Under the pieces are notes generated by a model. It saw only the letters and a list, made by a program, of their open reading frames with translations, did no database searches and was not told the origin of the DNA. The position numbers and the translations under genes are program-made. From contig NZ_KZ826481.1 of the NCBI RefSeq assembly GCF_003205515.1, positions 166,660-230,659 on the forward strand: 64,000 nt of DNA, written 5' to 3'. The first letter of the stretch is position 1, and every line of letters begins with the position of its first letter. Of the stretch, positions 8,095 through 17,694 are shown in pieces. Origin of the DNA: Litorivita pollutaquae (GTDB lineage: Bacteria > Pseudomonadota > Alphaproteobacteria > Rhodobacterales > Rhodobacteraceae).

Positions 8095-9158
8095 TGCGCC
8101 CGTGCCAATATGACGCCCGCGCGGTCAATCACGACCGTATCCACCGTGATCTCGTCCGGCAGCATGGCCCGCGCCGTGGCCAAGGCGCCCCGCGCCACCC
8201 AATCCGCCATCGGCGCGCCGTGCATGCGATAGGCCTCCAGCGCCGTGTTCGCCCCCGCCACCTCCGGCGCATCAAGCACCGCCGCAAGCCCCGCGAAATC
8301 CACTTGGCTGCGGCCCGAATGCAAATCGCGCGCGCCTTGGGCAAGTTTGGTCATCTTGCCGATACCGCCGCCAATGGTGATCCGCGCAACCGGGTGTTTG
8401 GCGAGATATTTGAGCATCCCGCCGGCAAAATCGCCCATATCCAACATCGCATGATCGGGCAGCTCATAAAGCCCCTGCACCACGCGTTCGGATGTCGCGC
8501 CGGTGCAGCCTGCCACATGGGTTTGCCCGCCCGCCCGCGCCACGTCGATGCCGCGATGGATCGAAGCGATCCATGCAGAGCAACTAAACGGGCGCACGAT
8601 CCCGGTGGTGCCAAGGATCGACAGGCCGCCGATGATGCCAAGGCGCGGGTTCCATGTTTTCGCGGCCAAGTCTTCGCCACCTTCAACCGATATTGTGATT
8701 TTAATATCAGCGGCCTGCCCCAAACGCGCGGCCATTTCCTCCACGGTTTGCGTCATCATCTGGCGCGGCACGGGGTTGATCGCAGGTTCGCCCACGGCAA
8801 TCGGCAATCCGGCTTTGGTGACCATACCGACGCCCTTGCCCGCTGCGAAAACCACGCCGCGGCCAGAGCGTTCCACCCGCGCCCAAATACGGGCGCAATG
8901 GGTCACATCGGGATCGTCGCCCGCGTCTTTTATGATGCAAGCCTCGGCCCATCCGTCGCCTTGTCGCATGTCTTCGATGGCAAACTCGGGCCGCTCACCG
9001 CGCGGCAAAGTGATCCGCACGCGGGTGGGCACACCCTCGCCCCAAAGCACCATCAACGCGGCGCGTGTCGCCGCCGTGGCACAGGCGCCCGTGGTCCATC
9101 CACGGCGCAATTCTGCGGCGGGTTTTCGGCCCATATCTGAAGCGGCGTCTTTGCTCAT
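8091..9158 (-). CDS. cbiD: Cobalt-precorrin-5B (C1)-methyltransferase
   Basis: A 355-residue CbiD, the SAM-dependent enzyme that methylates C1 of the corrin ring in the cobalt-early pathway. The diagnostic LRRGWTTGACATAA motif is at about residues 17-30, and the glycine-rich segments GKGVGMVTKAGL and TIGGGIGKMTKLAQG follow. I chose the ATG ending at 9158; an in-frame ATG twelve codons upstream (9194) is possible. It is first in a coupled minus-strand unit cbiD-cobK-alkA-esterase and divergent from cobA. No B12 riboswitch is visible in the 115 bases between the two start codons. Confidence 0.92.
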   Translation of the reverse strand: MSKDAASDMGRKPAAELRRGWTTGACATAATRAALMVLWGEGVPTRVRITLPRGERPEFAIEDMRQGDGWAEACIIKDAGDDPDVTHCARIWARVERSGRGVVFAAGKGVGMVTKAGLPIAVGEPAINPVPRQMMTQTVEEMAARLGQAADIKITISVEGGEDLAAKTWNPRLGIIGGLSILGTTGIVRPFSCSAWIASIHRGIDVARAGGQTHVAGCTGATSERVVQGLYELPDHAMLDMGDFAGGMLKYLAKHPVARITIGGGIGKMTKLAQGARDLHSGRSQVDFAGLAAVLDAPEVAGANTALEAYRMHGAPMADWVARGALATARAMLPDEITVDTVVIDRAGVILARAQ

Positions 9159-9273
9159 ACCGCAGACTATATCGCCGCCCTGCGCCCGCGCCAATCCGAA
9201 GCCTGCGCATCGCGCATAAAATGCGGCGCTCCGGCATCTTTCGCTTGGGGTCTATTCGCGCCATAAGGCTGAT

Positions 9274-10125
9274 ATGACTGATTCAATCTCTCTTCCGACA
9301 TATGACTGGCCAAAACTCGAGGCCGGATGGGTATGGCTTTGCGGCGCGGGTCCGGGCGATCCGGGGCTGCTGACGTTGCATGCGCTCAATGCCCTGCGCC
9401 AGGCCGATGTGGTGATTTATGACGCTTTGGTGCAAGAGGCGATTCTCGATTGGGCACCGCAGGCCGAACATATCTATGCCGGTAAGCGCGGCGGAAAACC
9501 TTCGGCGAAACAAAAGGATATATCCTTGCGTCTCGTTGATCTGGCGCGCGCGGGGAAACGGGTTTTGCGGCTGAAGGGCGGCGATCCTTTCGTTTTCGGG
9601 CGCGGCGGTGAAGAGGCGCAAACATTGGTTCAGCACGGCATTCCGGTGCGGATCATTCCGGGCATCTCGGCGGGCATTGGCGGATTGGCCTATGCCGGCA
9701 TTCCGGTCACGCACCGCGACGTGAACCAATCGGTGACCTTCGTGACCGGCCATGACCAAACCGGCGAAGTGACATCTTCGCTGAATTGGGAGGCCATCTC
9801 GCGCGGCAGTCAGGTGTTGGTGATCTATATGGGCATGAAACACGCCGAACACATCGCCGGATCTCTTATGGCGGCGGGCCGCGCGGCGGATGAACCTGTG
9901 GCCGTGGTTTGCGAGGCAACCACCGCAAACCAAGCCGTTCTTGAAACCACATTGGGCAATCTGGTGGCCGATATTGCCGCCTCTGGCCTTGCGCCGCCGG
10001 CGATCATTTGCGTCGGACGGTCGGTGTTGATGCGGCAGGTTTTGGATTGGCAAGGCATGGCCGCAGGGGAGCCGCCGCGCGATCTCGACCCTTTGAAGCG
10101 CGGAAAGCCCGCCGAACGCGCATGA
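9274..10125 (+). CDS. cobA: Uroporphyrinogen-III C-methyltransferase (SUMT)
   Basis: A 283-residue SUMT, which adds methyl groups at C2 and C7 of uroporphyrinogen III to make precorrin-2, the branch point to B12 and siroheme. SAM-binding motifs: CGAGPGDPGLLT (about 23-34), the YDALV loop, LKGGDPFVFGRGGEE (about 98-112) and PGISAG. It is the stand-alone CobA form with no CysG dehydrogenase/ferrochelatase part. The stop overlaps the cobB start as ATGA, indicating coupling. Confidence 0.95.
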   Translation: MTDSISLPTYDWPKLEAGWVWLCGAGPGDPGLLTLHALNALRQADVVIYDALVQEAILDWAPQAEHIYAGKRGGKPSAKQKDISLRLVDLARAGKRVLRLKGGDPFVFGRGGEEAQTLVQHGIPVRIIPGISAGIGGLAYAGIPVTHRDVNQSVTFVTGHDQTGEVTSSLNWEAISRGSQVLVIYMGMKHAEHIAGSLMAAGRAADEPVAVVCEATTANQAVLETTLGNLVADIAASGLAPPAIICVGRSVLMRQVLDWQGMAAGEPPRDLDPLKRGKPAERA

Positions 10126-11420
10126 CCGCGCCGCCCGCCAGCAGCACGGGGGTGATCCTCGCCGCGCCAGCCTCGGGCGCGGGGAAAACCACCGTGACTT
10201 TGGCGCTTTTGCGGCTGCTCTCCCGGCACGGCATCACCGTGCGCGGCGCAAAATCCGGCCCCGATTATATTGACCCGAAGTTTCACGAAGCCGCTTGCGG
10301 TGCGCCCTGCCCCAATCTGGATGCCTGGGCCATGTCACCGGCGCGGATCGCGGGGTTGGCTTCGGGCGACGGTATGTTGGTGGTTGAGGGGGCGATGGGC
10401 CTGTTTGACGGCGCGCCGCCCGACGGGCGCGGCGCGGTGGCGGATTTGGCGCGGATGCTCGACCTGCCGGTGATTTTGGTGGTGGATGCGGGGCGCATGG
10501 CCGGATCGATCGCCCCGTTGGTGGCAGGGTTCGCGGGATTTGACGAAAGCGTGCGCATCGGCGGCGTGATCCTCAACAATGTTGGCAGTGCGCGGCACGA
10601 CGCCATGTTGCGCCGCGCATTGGCACCGTCAGGCCTTCCCGTCTTGGCCGCCCTGCCGCGCCGCGCCGATCTGGCGATGCCCTCGCGGCATTTGGGATTG
10701 GTGCAGGCCGGCGAGACAGCGGATTTAGACGCGTTCCTGGACCGCGCGGCGGATGCTTTGGCCGAAACCCTCGACCTTGAGGCTCTGTTGCGTCTTGCGG
10801 CGCCGGTTCCCCGCGCGCCGAAACCCGCCGGATTTGCCCCCCCCGCGCAGCGCATCGCAGTAGCCCGCGATGCCGCCTTTGCCTTCAGCTACCCGCATAT
10901 GGTGGATGATTGGCGACATGCCGGAGCGCAGGTGACGTTTTTCTCTCCCTTGGCGGATGAGCCTGTGCCCGATTGCGAATTCCTCTACCTGCCGGGGGGA
11001 TATCCGGAGCTACACGCCGGGCAGATCGCCGCCGCAGACCGCTTCATCAAGAGCGTGAGAAATGCAGCGGAGCACATTGATATTTATGGGGAATGCGGCG
11101 GATACATGGTTCTTGGCGCGGGCCTGGTTGATGCGCAGGGCGCGCGGCATCAAATGCTCGACCTGTTAAAGTTGGAGACCTCATTCGAGACGCGCAAACT
11201 GCATTTGGGGTATCGGCAGCTGAGCCCGCTGGGCGTTGCGACCGCCTTTGGCGGCGGCGCGCTTTTCGGGCATGAATTTCACTATGCCACGACGCAACGT
11301 GCGCAAGGCGATCCGCTGTTTGACGCGCGCGATGCCGAAGGCAATGATCTTGGCCCCACCGGTCTGCGCGCGGGGCGGGTTTCGGGGTCCTTTGCGCATG
11401 TGATTGACGCTGCGGATTGA
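10122..11420 (+). CDS. cobB: Cobyrinic/hydrogenobyrinic acid a,c-diamide synthase
   Basis: A 432-residue ATP- and glutamine-dependent amidase that amidates the a and c side chains of the corrin ring. The N-terminal P-loop region APASGAGKTT (about 14-23) and the DYIDP and GAMGLFDG motifs belong to the dethiobiotin-synthetase-like domain. The C-terminal class I glutaminase domain has LPGGYPELHA, the nucleophile in YGECGGYM (about 325-332) and the His in FGHEFHY. The start at 10122 overlaps the cobA stop; the longer in-frame reading would lie inside cobA. Confidence 0.94.
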   Translation: MTAPPASSTGVILAAPASGAGKTTVTLALLRLLSRHGITVRGAKSGPDYIDPKFHEAACGAPCPNLDAWAMSPARIAGLASGDGMLVVEGAMGLFDGAPPDGRGAVADLARMLDLPVILVVDAGRMAGSIAPLVAGFAGFDESVRIGGVILNNVGSARHDAMLRRALAPSGLPVLAALPRRADLAMPSRHLGLVQAGETADLDAFLDRAADALAETLDLEALLRLAAPVPRAPKPAGFAPPAQRIAVARDAAFAFSYPHMVDDWRHAGAQVTFFSPLADEPVPDCEFLYLPGGYPELHAGQIAAADRFIKSVRNAAEHIDIYGECGGYMVLGAGLVDAQGARHQMLDLLKLETSFETRKLHLGYRQLSPLGVATAFGGGALFGHEFHYATTQRAQGDPLFDARDAEGNDLGPTGLRAGRVSGSFAHVIDAAD

Positions 11421-11517
11421 CGCCACGCCGGTATAAGCGCCGCATGCCAAACCCATCCACGCGCGCCCCGTAGTTTCCGCGCTAGACGCCACTACCGGAA
11501 GGCGATACGCATTTAGC

Positions 11518-12735
11518 ATGACAGATACATCCGCCCAAACCGCCGGTGCCAGCGCCAAGCGCAATGTGACAATCCTTGTGATGGCGCAAGCGCTTCTGGG
11601 CGCGCAAATGCCGATGATTTTCATCATGGGCGGTCTGGCTGGACAGTCTTTGGCGAGCAACGCCTGTTTCGCCACATTGCCGATTTCTCTGATCGTCTTG
11701 GGCAGCATGCTCGCCGCCACGCCGGTGTCATGGATCATGCAAAAATACGGACGGCGTGCGGGGTTCATGTTGGGCACGGGCGCGGGCGCCATGGGCGGCG
11801 CGGTCTCGGCTTACGGGCTTTATTCCGGGTCTTTTACCATCTATCTGATCGGGAGTTTAATCACCGGCATCTATATGTCCGCGCAGGGATTTTACCGCTT
11901 TGCCGCCGCCGACACCGCCACAGCAGAATTCCGCCCCAAGGCGATTTCCTATGTCATGGCCGGCGGTTTGATCAGCGCCTTGATCGGTCCGCAATTGGTC
12001 AAAGTCACCGCCGAAGCCATGGTGATCCCCTTCCTTGGCACCTATCTTGCGATAATCGCGGTGAACGTGATCGGTTCAGGATTGTTCCTGTTTCTCGACA
12101 TTCCGAAACCGCCCATGCCCGCGCAAGATGCCCCGAAGGGCCGCAGCCGGATGGAGTTGCTCAAAACCCCCCGTATTGCTGTCGCGGTGATCTGCGCAAT
12201 GGTGTCCTATGCGTTGATGAATCTGGTGATGACCTCGACGCCGCTGGCCGTTGTGGGCTGCGGGTTTGACAAATCCAACGCCGCCGATGTGGTCTCGGCG
12301 CATGTCTTGGCGATGTATGTGCCGTCTTTTTTCACCGGCCATCTGATCGCGCGCTTTGGCGTCGAAAAGATCGTCGCAGCGGGTTTGGTGATCCTTGCCG
12401 GAGCCGGAGTTGTGGCGCTTGAGGGCGTGGATTTGAACAACTTCTTCCTGGCGTTGATCTTGCTGGGCGTAGGATGGAACTTCGGGTTTATCGGGGCAAC
12501 GACCATGTTGGCCGGCGCGCATGAGCCGCATGAACGCGGCCGGATGCAGGGGTTGAACGATCTGTTGGTGTTCGGCGGCGTGACTTTTGCCTCGCTCGCG
12601 TCGGGCGGGTTGATGAATTGCTCTGGCGGTTCGGCGCAGGCCGGATGGTCAGCGGTCAACCTTGCCATGGCCCCCTTCTTGGTCTTGGCAGGCGGCGCGT
12701 TGATCTGGCTGGCGCTGCGGCCCAAAGACAGCTGA
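11518..12735 (+). CDS. MFS transporter
   Basis: A 405-residue major-facilitator transporter with about 12 predicted transmembrane helices. The A-loop signature between helices 2 and 3 appears as MQKYGRRAGFMLG (about 71-83), with an equivalent FGVEKIVAAG after the central loop. A cytoplasmic loop of about 25 residues (QDAPKGRSRMELL) separates the halves. The substrate cannot be named. It follows cobB by 97 bases, so a cobalt or corrinoid link is possible but unsupported. No good ribosome-binding site precedes the ATG, so initiation may be weak or the start slightly misplaced. Confidence 0.82.
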   Translation: MTDTSAQTAGASAKRNVTILVMAQALLGAQMPMIFIMGGLAGQSLASNACFATLPISLIVLGSMLAATPVSWIMQKYGRRAGFMLGTGAGAMGGAVSAYGLYSGSFTIYLIGSLITGIYMSAQGFYRFAAADTATAEFRPKAISYVMAGGLISALIGPQLVKVTAEAMVIPFLGTYLAIIAVNVIGSGLFLFLDIPKPPMPAQDAPKGRSRMELLKTPRIAVAVICAMVSYALMNLVMTSTPLAVVGCGFDKSNAADVVSAHVLAMYVPSFFTGHLIARFGVEKIVAAGLVILAGAGVVALEGVDLNNFFLALILLGVGWNFGFIGATTMLAGAHEPHERGRMQGLNDLLVFGGVTFASLASGGLMNCSGGSAQAGWSAVNLAMAPFLVLAGGALIWLALRPKDS

Positions 12736-12811
12736 TCCCACCCGCGCGTCTCATCTGTCATTCGGATGGGCGGTCAGCCTGCCGGTTCTACGCGCCGCAA
12801 CCGGCGCGCGG

Positions 12812-13624
12812 CTACCACCACCGACCGGTCATAGCACAGCGCATCAACCGCGCCTTTTGCGCAAAATCTGACAGGCCAAGCGCGCCTTGCGCAACCCGCG
12901 CGGGTTCTTTGGCGGCCTGCTGCAGGACCGGCGCCGCCAACCATGCCGGCAACATCGCGGCGCGGGCGGGTTTGGACATATGCCGTCGCCCCAACCGCGA
13001 GGCGTTAAGCCGGTTCAATCCGTCGTTGGCCAAGCCGGCGATGGCTTCGGGACGCCCGTCCACCAAAGGCACCCGCCCGGCTTTCTCAAGCGCGGGAATC
13101 GCCCGCAGCCATGCGGCCAGACCGGCGGCATATCCGGCATCGGTTGCGGCCTGTGCCGCCTCGGGGGTAAGCGGCGCGCCATGGGCCATGGTCGCCGCCA
13201 CCCGCATCAAAATGCCGCCTGTTTGCTCGATATGGGTGTGGAAAGCCGTTTCGTCCTCAAAAGGATCACGGTAAATATCCCAGCGGCGCGCCAGCACCAG
13301 ATCATCGAGCAGTGCCGCCTCGGGCGAGGCCAGAACCTTGGCCAAGGGCGTCACCACCTCATGACGGCGCAGCGGGCCGCCTTGCCCCTGCGCACCAATT
13401 TCTTCAAGTGCATCGCGCCACCATTGCAGGCGCATTTCCGCGATCATACTTTCTTGGGTCACCCAAGGCGCACGGGCCACTTCGGTGTTGAACGCATAGA
13501 GCGCAAAAAGCGCCGGGCGCAGAGCCACAGGCGCAGCCATTGTGGCGGCAAAACGCTCCGGATCGGCGCGGGCCACCTGCGCGGCGCAGGCGGCAATGTC
13601 GTCATGCTCTGGCGTGTCAGTCAC
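12812..13624 (-). CDS. Squalene/phytoene synthase family protein
   Basis: I place the start at GTG 13624 because GGAG sits nine bases upstream and homologues begin just before the conserved CAAQVARADPERF; an in-frame ATG at 13741 would add 39 unconserved residues. The 270-residue protein has the SQS_PSY all-alpha fold: LYAFNTEVARAPW (about 40-52), LQWWRDALEEI (about 63-73) and YAAGLAAWLRAIP. The two Asp-rich metal motifs of true synthases (DxxxD) are replaced by forms such as WWRDALEE and RPEAIAGLANDG, so catalysis on prenyl diphosphates is doubtful. Such degenerate members are widespread in Rhodobacterales and resemble NDUFAF6. It is not in a carotenoid cluster here. Confidence 0.75.
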   Translation of the reverse strand: MTDTPEHDDIAACAAQVARADPERFAATMAAPVALRPALFALYAFNTEVARAPWVTQESMIAEMRLQWWRDALEEIGAQGQGGPLRRHEVVTPLAKVLASPEAALLDDLVLARRWDIYRDPFEDETAFHTHIEQTGGILMRVAATMAHGAPLTPEAAQAATDAGYAAGLAAWLRAIPALEKAGRVPLVDGRPEAIAGLANDGLNRLNASRLGRRHMSKPARAAMLPAWLAAPVLQQAAKEPARVAQGALGLSDFAQKARLMRCAMTGRWW

Positions 13625-13798
13625 CGGTGAGAACTCCGCGAATGAGGGCTTAAGTTTGGGGGCATAAACCACATTCGAGTGGTTGATGCCATCCAACAAA
13701 TGATATGGCCGCGCGGGCTCTGGGGGCCATGTAGATGCCATTCGGGCAGCATGGTCTTGGGCAGCGGCAACATGCCACCGCGCAAAACACCGGCCCGG

Positions 13799-15424
13799 TT
13801 ACGCCCGCGCCACCGCCCCCTCGCGCAACAATTTCCAATTCACCGCATCCAACAGCGCATCGAAACTGGCATCGACAAGGTTCGCCGAAACGCCAACCGT
13901 CGACCAGCGCCGCCCTTGGGCATCTTCGCTGTCGATGATGACGCGGGTCACGGCTTCGGTGCCGCCTCCGGTGATGCGGACCTTGAAATCCACCAGACGC
14001 ATATCCGCCACAGCATCGCCATAGCGGCCGAGATCTTTGGCCAAAGCGGTCCAAAGCGCATTCACAGGCCCCCGGTCACGGCCTTCGGCGTCGATGGATT
14101 CGGACACCGACAGTTTCTTTTCGCCGTCCACCTTCACCACCACGATGGCCTCAGACAGGGACACCATTTGATTGCGCTTGTTCTTGCGGCGCTCGACGGT
14201 AACTTTGTAGCGTTTGACTTCGAAAAACGCCGGCATCTGCCCCAATTCTTCGCGGGCCAGCAATTCGAACGAAGCCTGTGCGCTATCATAGGTATAGCCC
14301 TCGGCTTCGCGCTCCTTGATCCGGTCGAGAATGCGCACCAAGGCCAGATTGCCCGCCTCGACGCTCAGTCCGGCCTCGGACAGACGGCGGCGCAGATTGC
14401 TTTGCCCGGCTTGGTTGGACATGGGAATGACGCGGGCATTTCCGACCAAATCCGGATCGATATGTTCGTAGGTCGAGGGATCCTTGAGGATCGCGGAGGC
14501 GTGCAATCCGGCCTTATGCGCAAAGGCCGAAGCGCCGACAAAAGGCGCCTGTTTGGTCGGCACGCGGTTGAGGATATCGTCCAATTGGCGACTGGCTGCG
14601 GTCAACCCGCGCAGGGCATCCTTGCTCACACCGATTTCAAAGCGTTCGGCATAGGGCGATTTGAGCATCAGGATCGGGATCAGGGTGATCAGGTTGGCAT
14701 TGCCGCAACGCTCCCCCAAACCGTTCAGCGTGCCCTGGATTTGCCGCGCACCGGCGTCCACGGCGGCAAGGCTACCGGCGACGGCATTGGCGGTGTCATT
14801 ATGGGTGTGGATGCCAAGGCGGTCGCCCGGAATGCCCGCATCGATCACCGCGCGGGTGATGGCCCCGATTTCCTCGGGCAAGGTGCCGCCATTGGTATCG
14901 CACAGAACGACCCAGCGCGCGCCCGCGCTATAGGCGGCCAGAACCGCTTCGGTGGCATATTCGGGATTGGCCTTGTAACCGTCGAAAAAATGCTCGGCGT
15001 CGAACAGTGCCTCGCGCCCCTGCGCGGCGATATAGGCGATCGAGGCGCGGATGTTTTCGGTGTTCTCCGCCAAGGTAATGCCCAGCGCGGTGGTGACGTG
15101 AAAGTCATGAGTTTTGCCGACGAGGCACATGCTATCGGTGCCCGCGTTCATCACGGCGGCCAGCACATCGTCGTTTTCGGCAGAGCGCCCCGCGCGTTTG
15201 GTCATGCCAAAGGCGGTAAAGCGCGCGCGGGTTTTGGGCGCGGCGTCAAAAAACGCACTGTCGGTCGGGTTGGCCCCCGGCCAGCCACCCTCAATATAAT
15301 CCACGCCCAGCGCATCGAGAGTTTGGGCGATCTGTTGCTTTTCCTCGGTCGAGAATTGCACGCCTTGGGTTTGTTGCCCGTCGCGCAGGGTGGTGTCGTA
15401 AAGGTAGAGTTTTTCGCGGGTCAT
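13799..15424 (-). CDS. cimA: Citramalate synthase
   Basis: A 541-residue enzyme of the DRE-TIM metallolyase family that condenses acetyl-CoA with pyruvate to (R)-citramalate, the threonine-independent route to isoleucine. Signature elements: LYDTTLRDGQQTQG near the N-terminus, the metal-binding HTHNDTANA (about 208-216) and NGLGERCGNANL. The C-terminal ~130 residues form the LeuA-type allosteric domain. Its length and YDTTLRDG(Q/S)QxxG form match CimA better than LeuA. The start at 15424 has GGAGGG ten bases upstream; an upstream in-frame ATG (15472) is less likely. Confidence 0.9.
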   Translation of the reverse strand: MTREKLYLYDTTLRDGQQTQGVQFSTEEKQQIAQTLDALGVDYIEGGWPGANPTDSAFFDAAPKTRARFTAFGMTKRAGRSAENDDVLAAVMNAGTDSMCLVGKTHDFHVTTALGITLAENTENIRASIAYIAAQGREALFDAEHFFDGYKANPEYATEAVLAAYSAGARWVVLCDTNGGTLPEEIGAITRAVIDAGIPGDRLGIHTHNDTANAVAGSLAAVDAGARQIQGTLNGLGERCGNANLITLIPILMLKSPYAERFEIGVSKDALRGLTAASRQLDDILNRVPTKQAPFVGASAFAHKAGLHASAILKDPSTYEHIDPDLVGNARVIPMSNQAGQSNLRRRLSEAGLSVEAGNLALVRILDRIKEREAEGYTYDSAQASFELLAREELGQMPAFFEVKRYKVTVERRKNKRNQMVSLSEAIVVVKVDGEKKLSVSESIDAEGRDRGPVNALWTALAKDLGRYGDAVADMRLVDFKVRITGGGTEAVTRVIIDSEDAQGRRWSTVGVSANLVDASFDALLDAVNWKLLREGAVARA

Positions 15425-15530
15425 GCGCGGCCCTCCGCAGAGAAACATGCCGCGAGAGACACGGCGAAGCATGCGGCGAAAGATGCGCGGCGCGCCGGAC
15501 GGGTATGGGCCGCGCAGGGGCTATAAACGG

Positions 15531-16997
15531 TCATAGCAGGCCCGCCAGTTTGGAGGGATCGAAATCGGGGCCGGCGTCAATGTCGACCCCCGTCTTCGAC
15601 ATACGCACCTCTGCGCCCGCAGCAAGAAGCGCGGTTTTCATCTCATCCACCGCAGAGAAGTCTTTTGTCTCCATCGCCTTGGCCCGCAACGCGGAGAGTT
15701 TGCTTGCGAAAGCTTCAAGATCGACCGGATCACCAGCCTCTGAAACCAAAGACGCGCCGAAGGCATGGTTCCACGGTTGCTCCCAATCGAACCCGAGAAA
15801 CTGCATCGACGCCGCCAGTTGGATGCGCGCGGCGATATCGTCCTTGGCCTCTTTGGCAAGCTTGTGCATATGCGCAATCGCCAAGGATGTATTGAGATCA
15901 TCCGCAACCGCCGCCACGACCTCGTCCGCCACGGCCTTTGGCAGAACCTGCGCCGCATCGCCGCCGCGCAAGGAGGAGGTCAGCTCTTTCCATTTGGTAA
16001 GCGTCGTCTTTGCTTGCTCGGCCTTCTGCGCCGTCCAATCCATGGGTTTACGGTAATGCGTGGACAGGAATACGAAACGGATCACTTCGCCGGAGATACC
16101 CGCCATTCCATCATGACCGTCGAGCAAATCACGCACGGTGAAAAAGTTACCCAAGGATTTGGACATCTTCTTGCCCTCGACCTGTAGCATCTCATTGTGC
16201 ATCCAGACATTTGCAAAACCGCCACCGTCTGCGGCATGGCCATTGGCACAGCAGCTTTGCGCGATCTCGTTTTCATGGTGCGGGAACATCAAATCATTGC
16301 CGCCGCCGTGAATATCAAACGACGCGCCCAGCAGGTCATCCGCCATGACCGAGCATTCGATATGCCATCCCGGACGGCCATAGCCCCACGGGCTTTCCCA
16401 TCCCGGTTGCCCAGCGCCGGAAGGTTTCCACAATACGAAATCCATCGGATTGCGTTTATAGGGGGCGACCTCGACCCGTGCGCCGGCGATCATGTCGTCA
16501 ATGCTGCGCCCCGACAGCGCGCCGTATTTCTCATAGCTTTCGACCGAGAACAGCACATGGCCTTCGGCGGCATAGGCATGGCCGTCCGCGACCAGCTTTG
16601 CGATCATCGCGATCATCTGCGGGATATAGGCCGTCGCGCGCGGCATGACGTTGGGATCCAATGCCCCGACGGCGCGCATGTCATCGAGATACCAGCCAAT
16701 CGTCTCGTCGCAGATCTCGCCGATGTTGCGGCCGGTGTCGGCTGCCTTGGCATTGATCTTGTCATCCACATCCGTGAAGTTGCGCACGTAAGTGACGTGA
16801 TCACCCCCATAGACATGGCGCAGCAGGCGGTAGAGCACATCAAACACGATCACGGGGCGCGCATTGCCGATATGGGCGCGGTCATAGACCGTCGGGCCAC
16901 ACACATACATCCGCACATTCTTGTCGTCGATTGGCGCAAAGACCTCTTTGCGGCGGGTCTTGGTGTTGTGCAGCTTGATCGATGTTTCGCTCGTCAC
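15531..16997 (-). CDS. cysS: Cysteinyl-tRNA synthetase
   Basis: Class I aminoacyl-tRNA synthetase charging tRNA-Cys. From the GTG at 16997 it has 488 residues. Motifs: the zinc Cys and HIGH-like segment [15 protein letters not shown] (about 30-44), GWHIECSVM with a zinc Cys (about 220-228), HHENEIAQ and [10 protein letters not shown]. The GTG start is favoured because AAGGA lies eight bases upstream and homologues start just before KLHNTKTR; ATGs at 17027 and 17042 are alternatives. It is on the same strand as cimA and 106 bases upstream of it. Confidence 0.95.
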   Translation of the reverse strand: MTSETSIKLHNTKTRRKEVFAPIDDKNVRMYVCGPTVYDRAHIGNARPVIVFDVLYRLLRHVYGGDHVTYVRNFTDVDDKINAKAADTGRNIGEICDETIGWYLDDMRAVGALDPNVMPRATAYIPQMIAMIAKLVADGHAYAAEGHVLFSVESYEKYGALSGRSIDDMIAGARVEVAPYKRNPMDFVLWKPSGAGQPGWESPWGYGRPGWHIECSVMADDLLGASFDIHGGGNDLMFPHHENEIAQSCCANGHAADGGGFANVWMHNEMLQVEGKKMSKSLGNFFTVRDLLDGHDGMAGISGEVIRFVFLSTHYRKPMDWTAQKAEQAKTTLTKWKELTSSLRGGDAAQVLPKAVADEVVAAVADDLNTSLAIAHMHKLAKEAKDDIAARIQLAASMQFLGFDWEQPWNHAFGASLVSEAGDPVDLEAFASKLSALRAKAMETKDFSAVDEMKTALLAAGAEVRMSKTGVDIDAGPDFDPSKLAGLL

Positions 16998-17164
16998 GTC
17001 TGGCGTCCTTGTATCTGGCGCGCGCATGGCAAACATACGCAAAGGCTCGGCTCGCCCGCGGACTTAGCAACTTCATACGTTTAAGGAAACAGAAGAACAG
17101 CCCGCGAGAAATCTCAGCAGGAAATAATGCAGCAAATAATGATGCGGTGGCTCTTCATAAGTTT

Positions 17165-17193
17165 AGCCTAGCATCGGTACAGCCTTAGGCCAA
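17165..17193 (-). promoter_or_regulatory. Candidate cysS promoter
   Basis: On the minus strand TTGGCC and TAGGCT are separated by 17 bases, about 170 bases upstream of cysS. The match to the housekeeping consensus is only moderate. Confidence 0.25.
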
Positions 17194-17257
17194 GAGATTT
17201 CACACCCCGCGCGCTTTGTCCCAATCGGTTACAGATGGCACATGCCTAGGGACATGC

Positions 17258-17387
17258 GTCTCCCTGTCTCCCTGTCTCCCTGTCTCCCTGTCTCCCTGTC
17301 TCCCTGTCTCCCTGTCTCCCTGTCTCCCTGTCTCCCTGTCTCCCTGTCTCCCTGTCTCCCTGTCTCCCTGTCTCCCTGTCTCCCTGT
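17258..17387. repeat. Octamer tandem repeat (GTCTCCCT), about 16 copies
   Basis: Sixteen perfect copies and a two-base remainder of an eight-base unit. The unit is not a multiple of three, so each strand reads through all three phases (CLPVSLSP on plus, GDRETGRQ on minus). It lies in non-coding DNA between divergently placed features. No copy differs from the others, which suggests recent expansion by slippage. Confidence 0.95.
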
Positions 17388-17694
17388 GACGGAGCATCCT
17401 TGGCACTTGCCAGTTCACAAGCCCTATGCGGCGGTTTTTTTCCTTGCACGCGGACGGATTGCCTCACTGCTATCGGTCACATTCGGACAGCCAACAGTAG
17501 CCGCAACGGTGGGTTTGGTGGTGGCCGCGCGAGCGGCGGCGGGGTCGCAGGGCGATTTAGGCTCGGGCCGTTTCGACGGCCTCGCGCCTTTGTGCAACGC
17601 TCCAACTATGCAAACACGGGCAAAAGCCCCAAACAGCCACAATGATGACCGCCGCGCAAAGGTCGAAAAGGCAGGTTTTATCGCGAATGCATTA

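Noticed and set aside
9159-9273. Cobalamin riboswitch between cbiD and cobA
   Set aside because: The gap is only 115 bases and shows no B12-box or the required multi-stem structure.
13679-15526. 615-codon plus-strand open frame
   Set aside because: Antisense to cimA, whose motifs are unmistakable. The frame is a composition artefact.
17258-17387. Possible CRISPR array
   Set aside because: Units are eight bases and contiguous with no spacers, so this is a simple tandem repeat.
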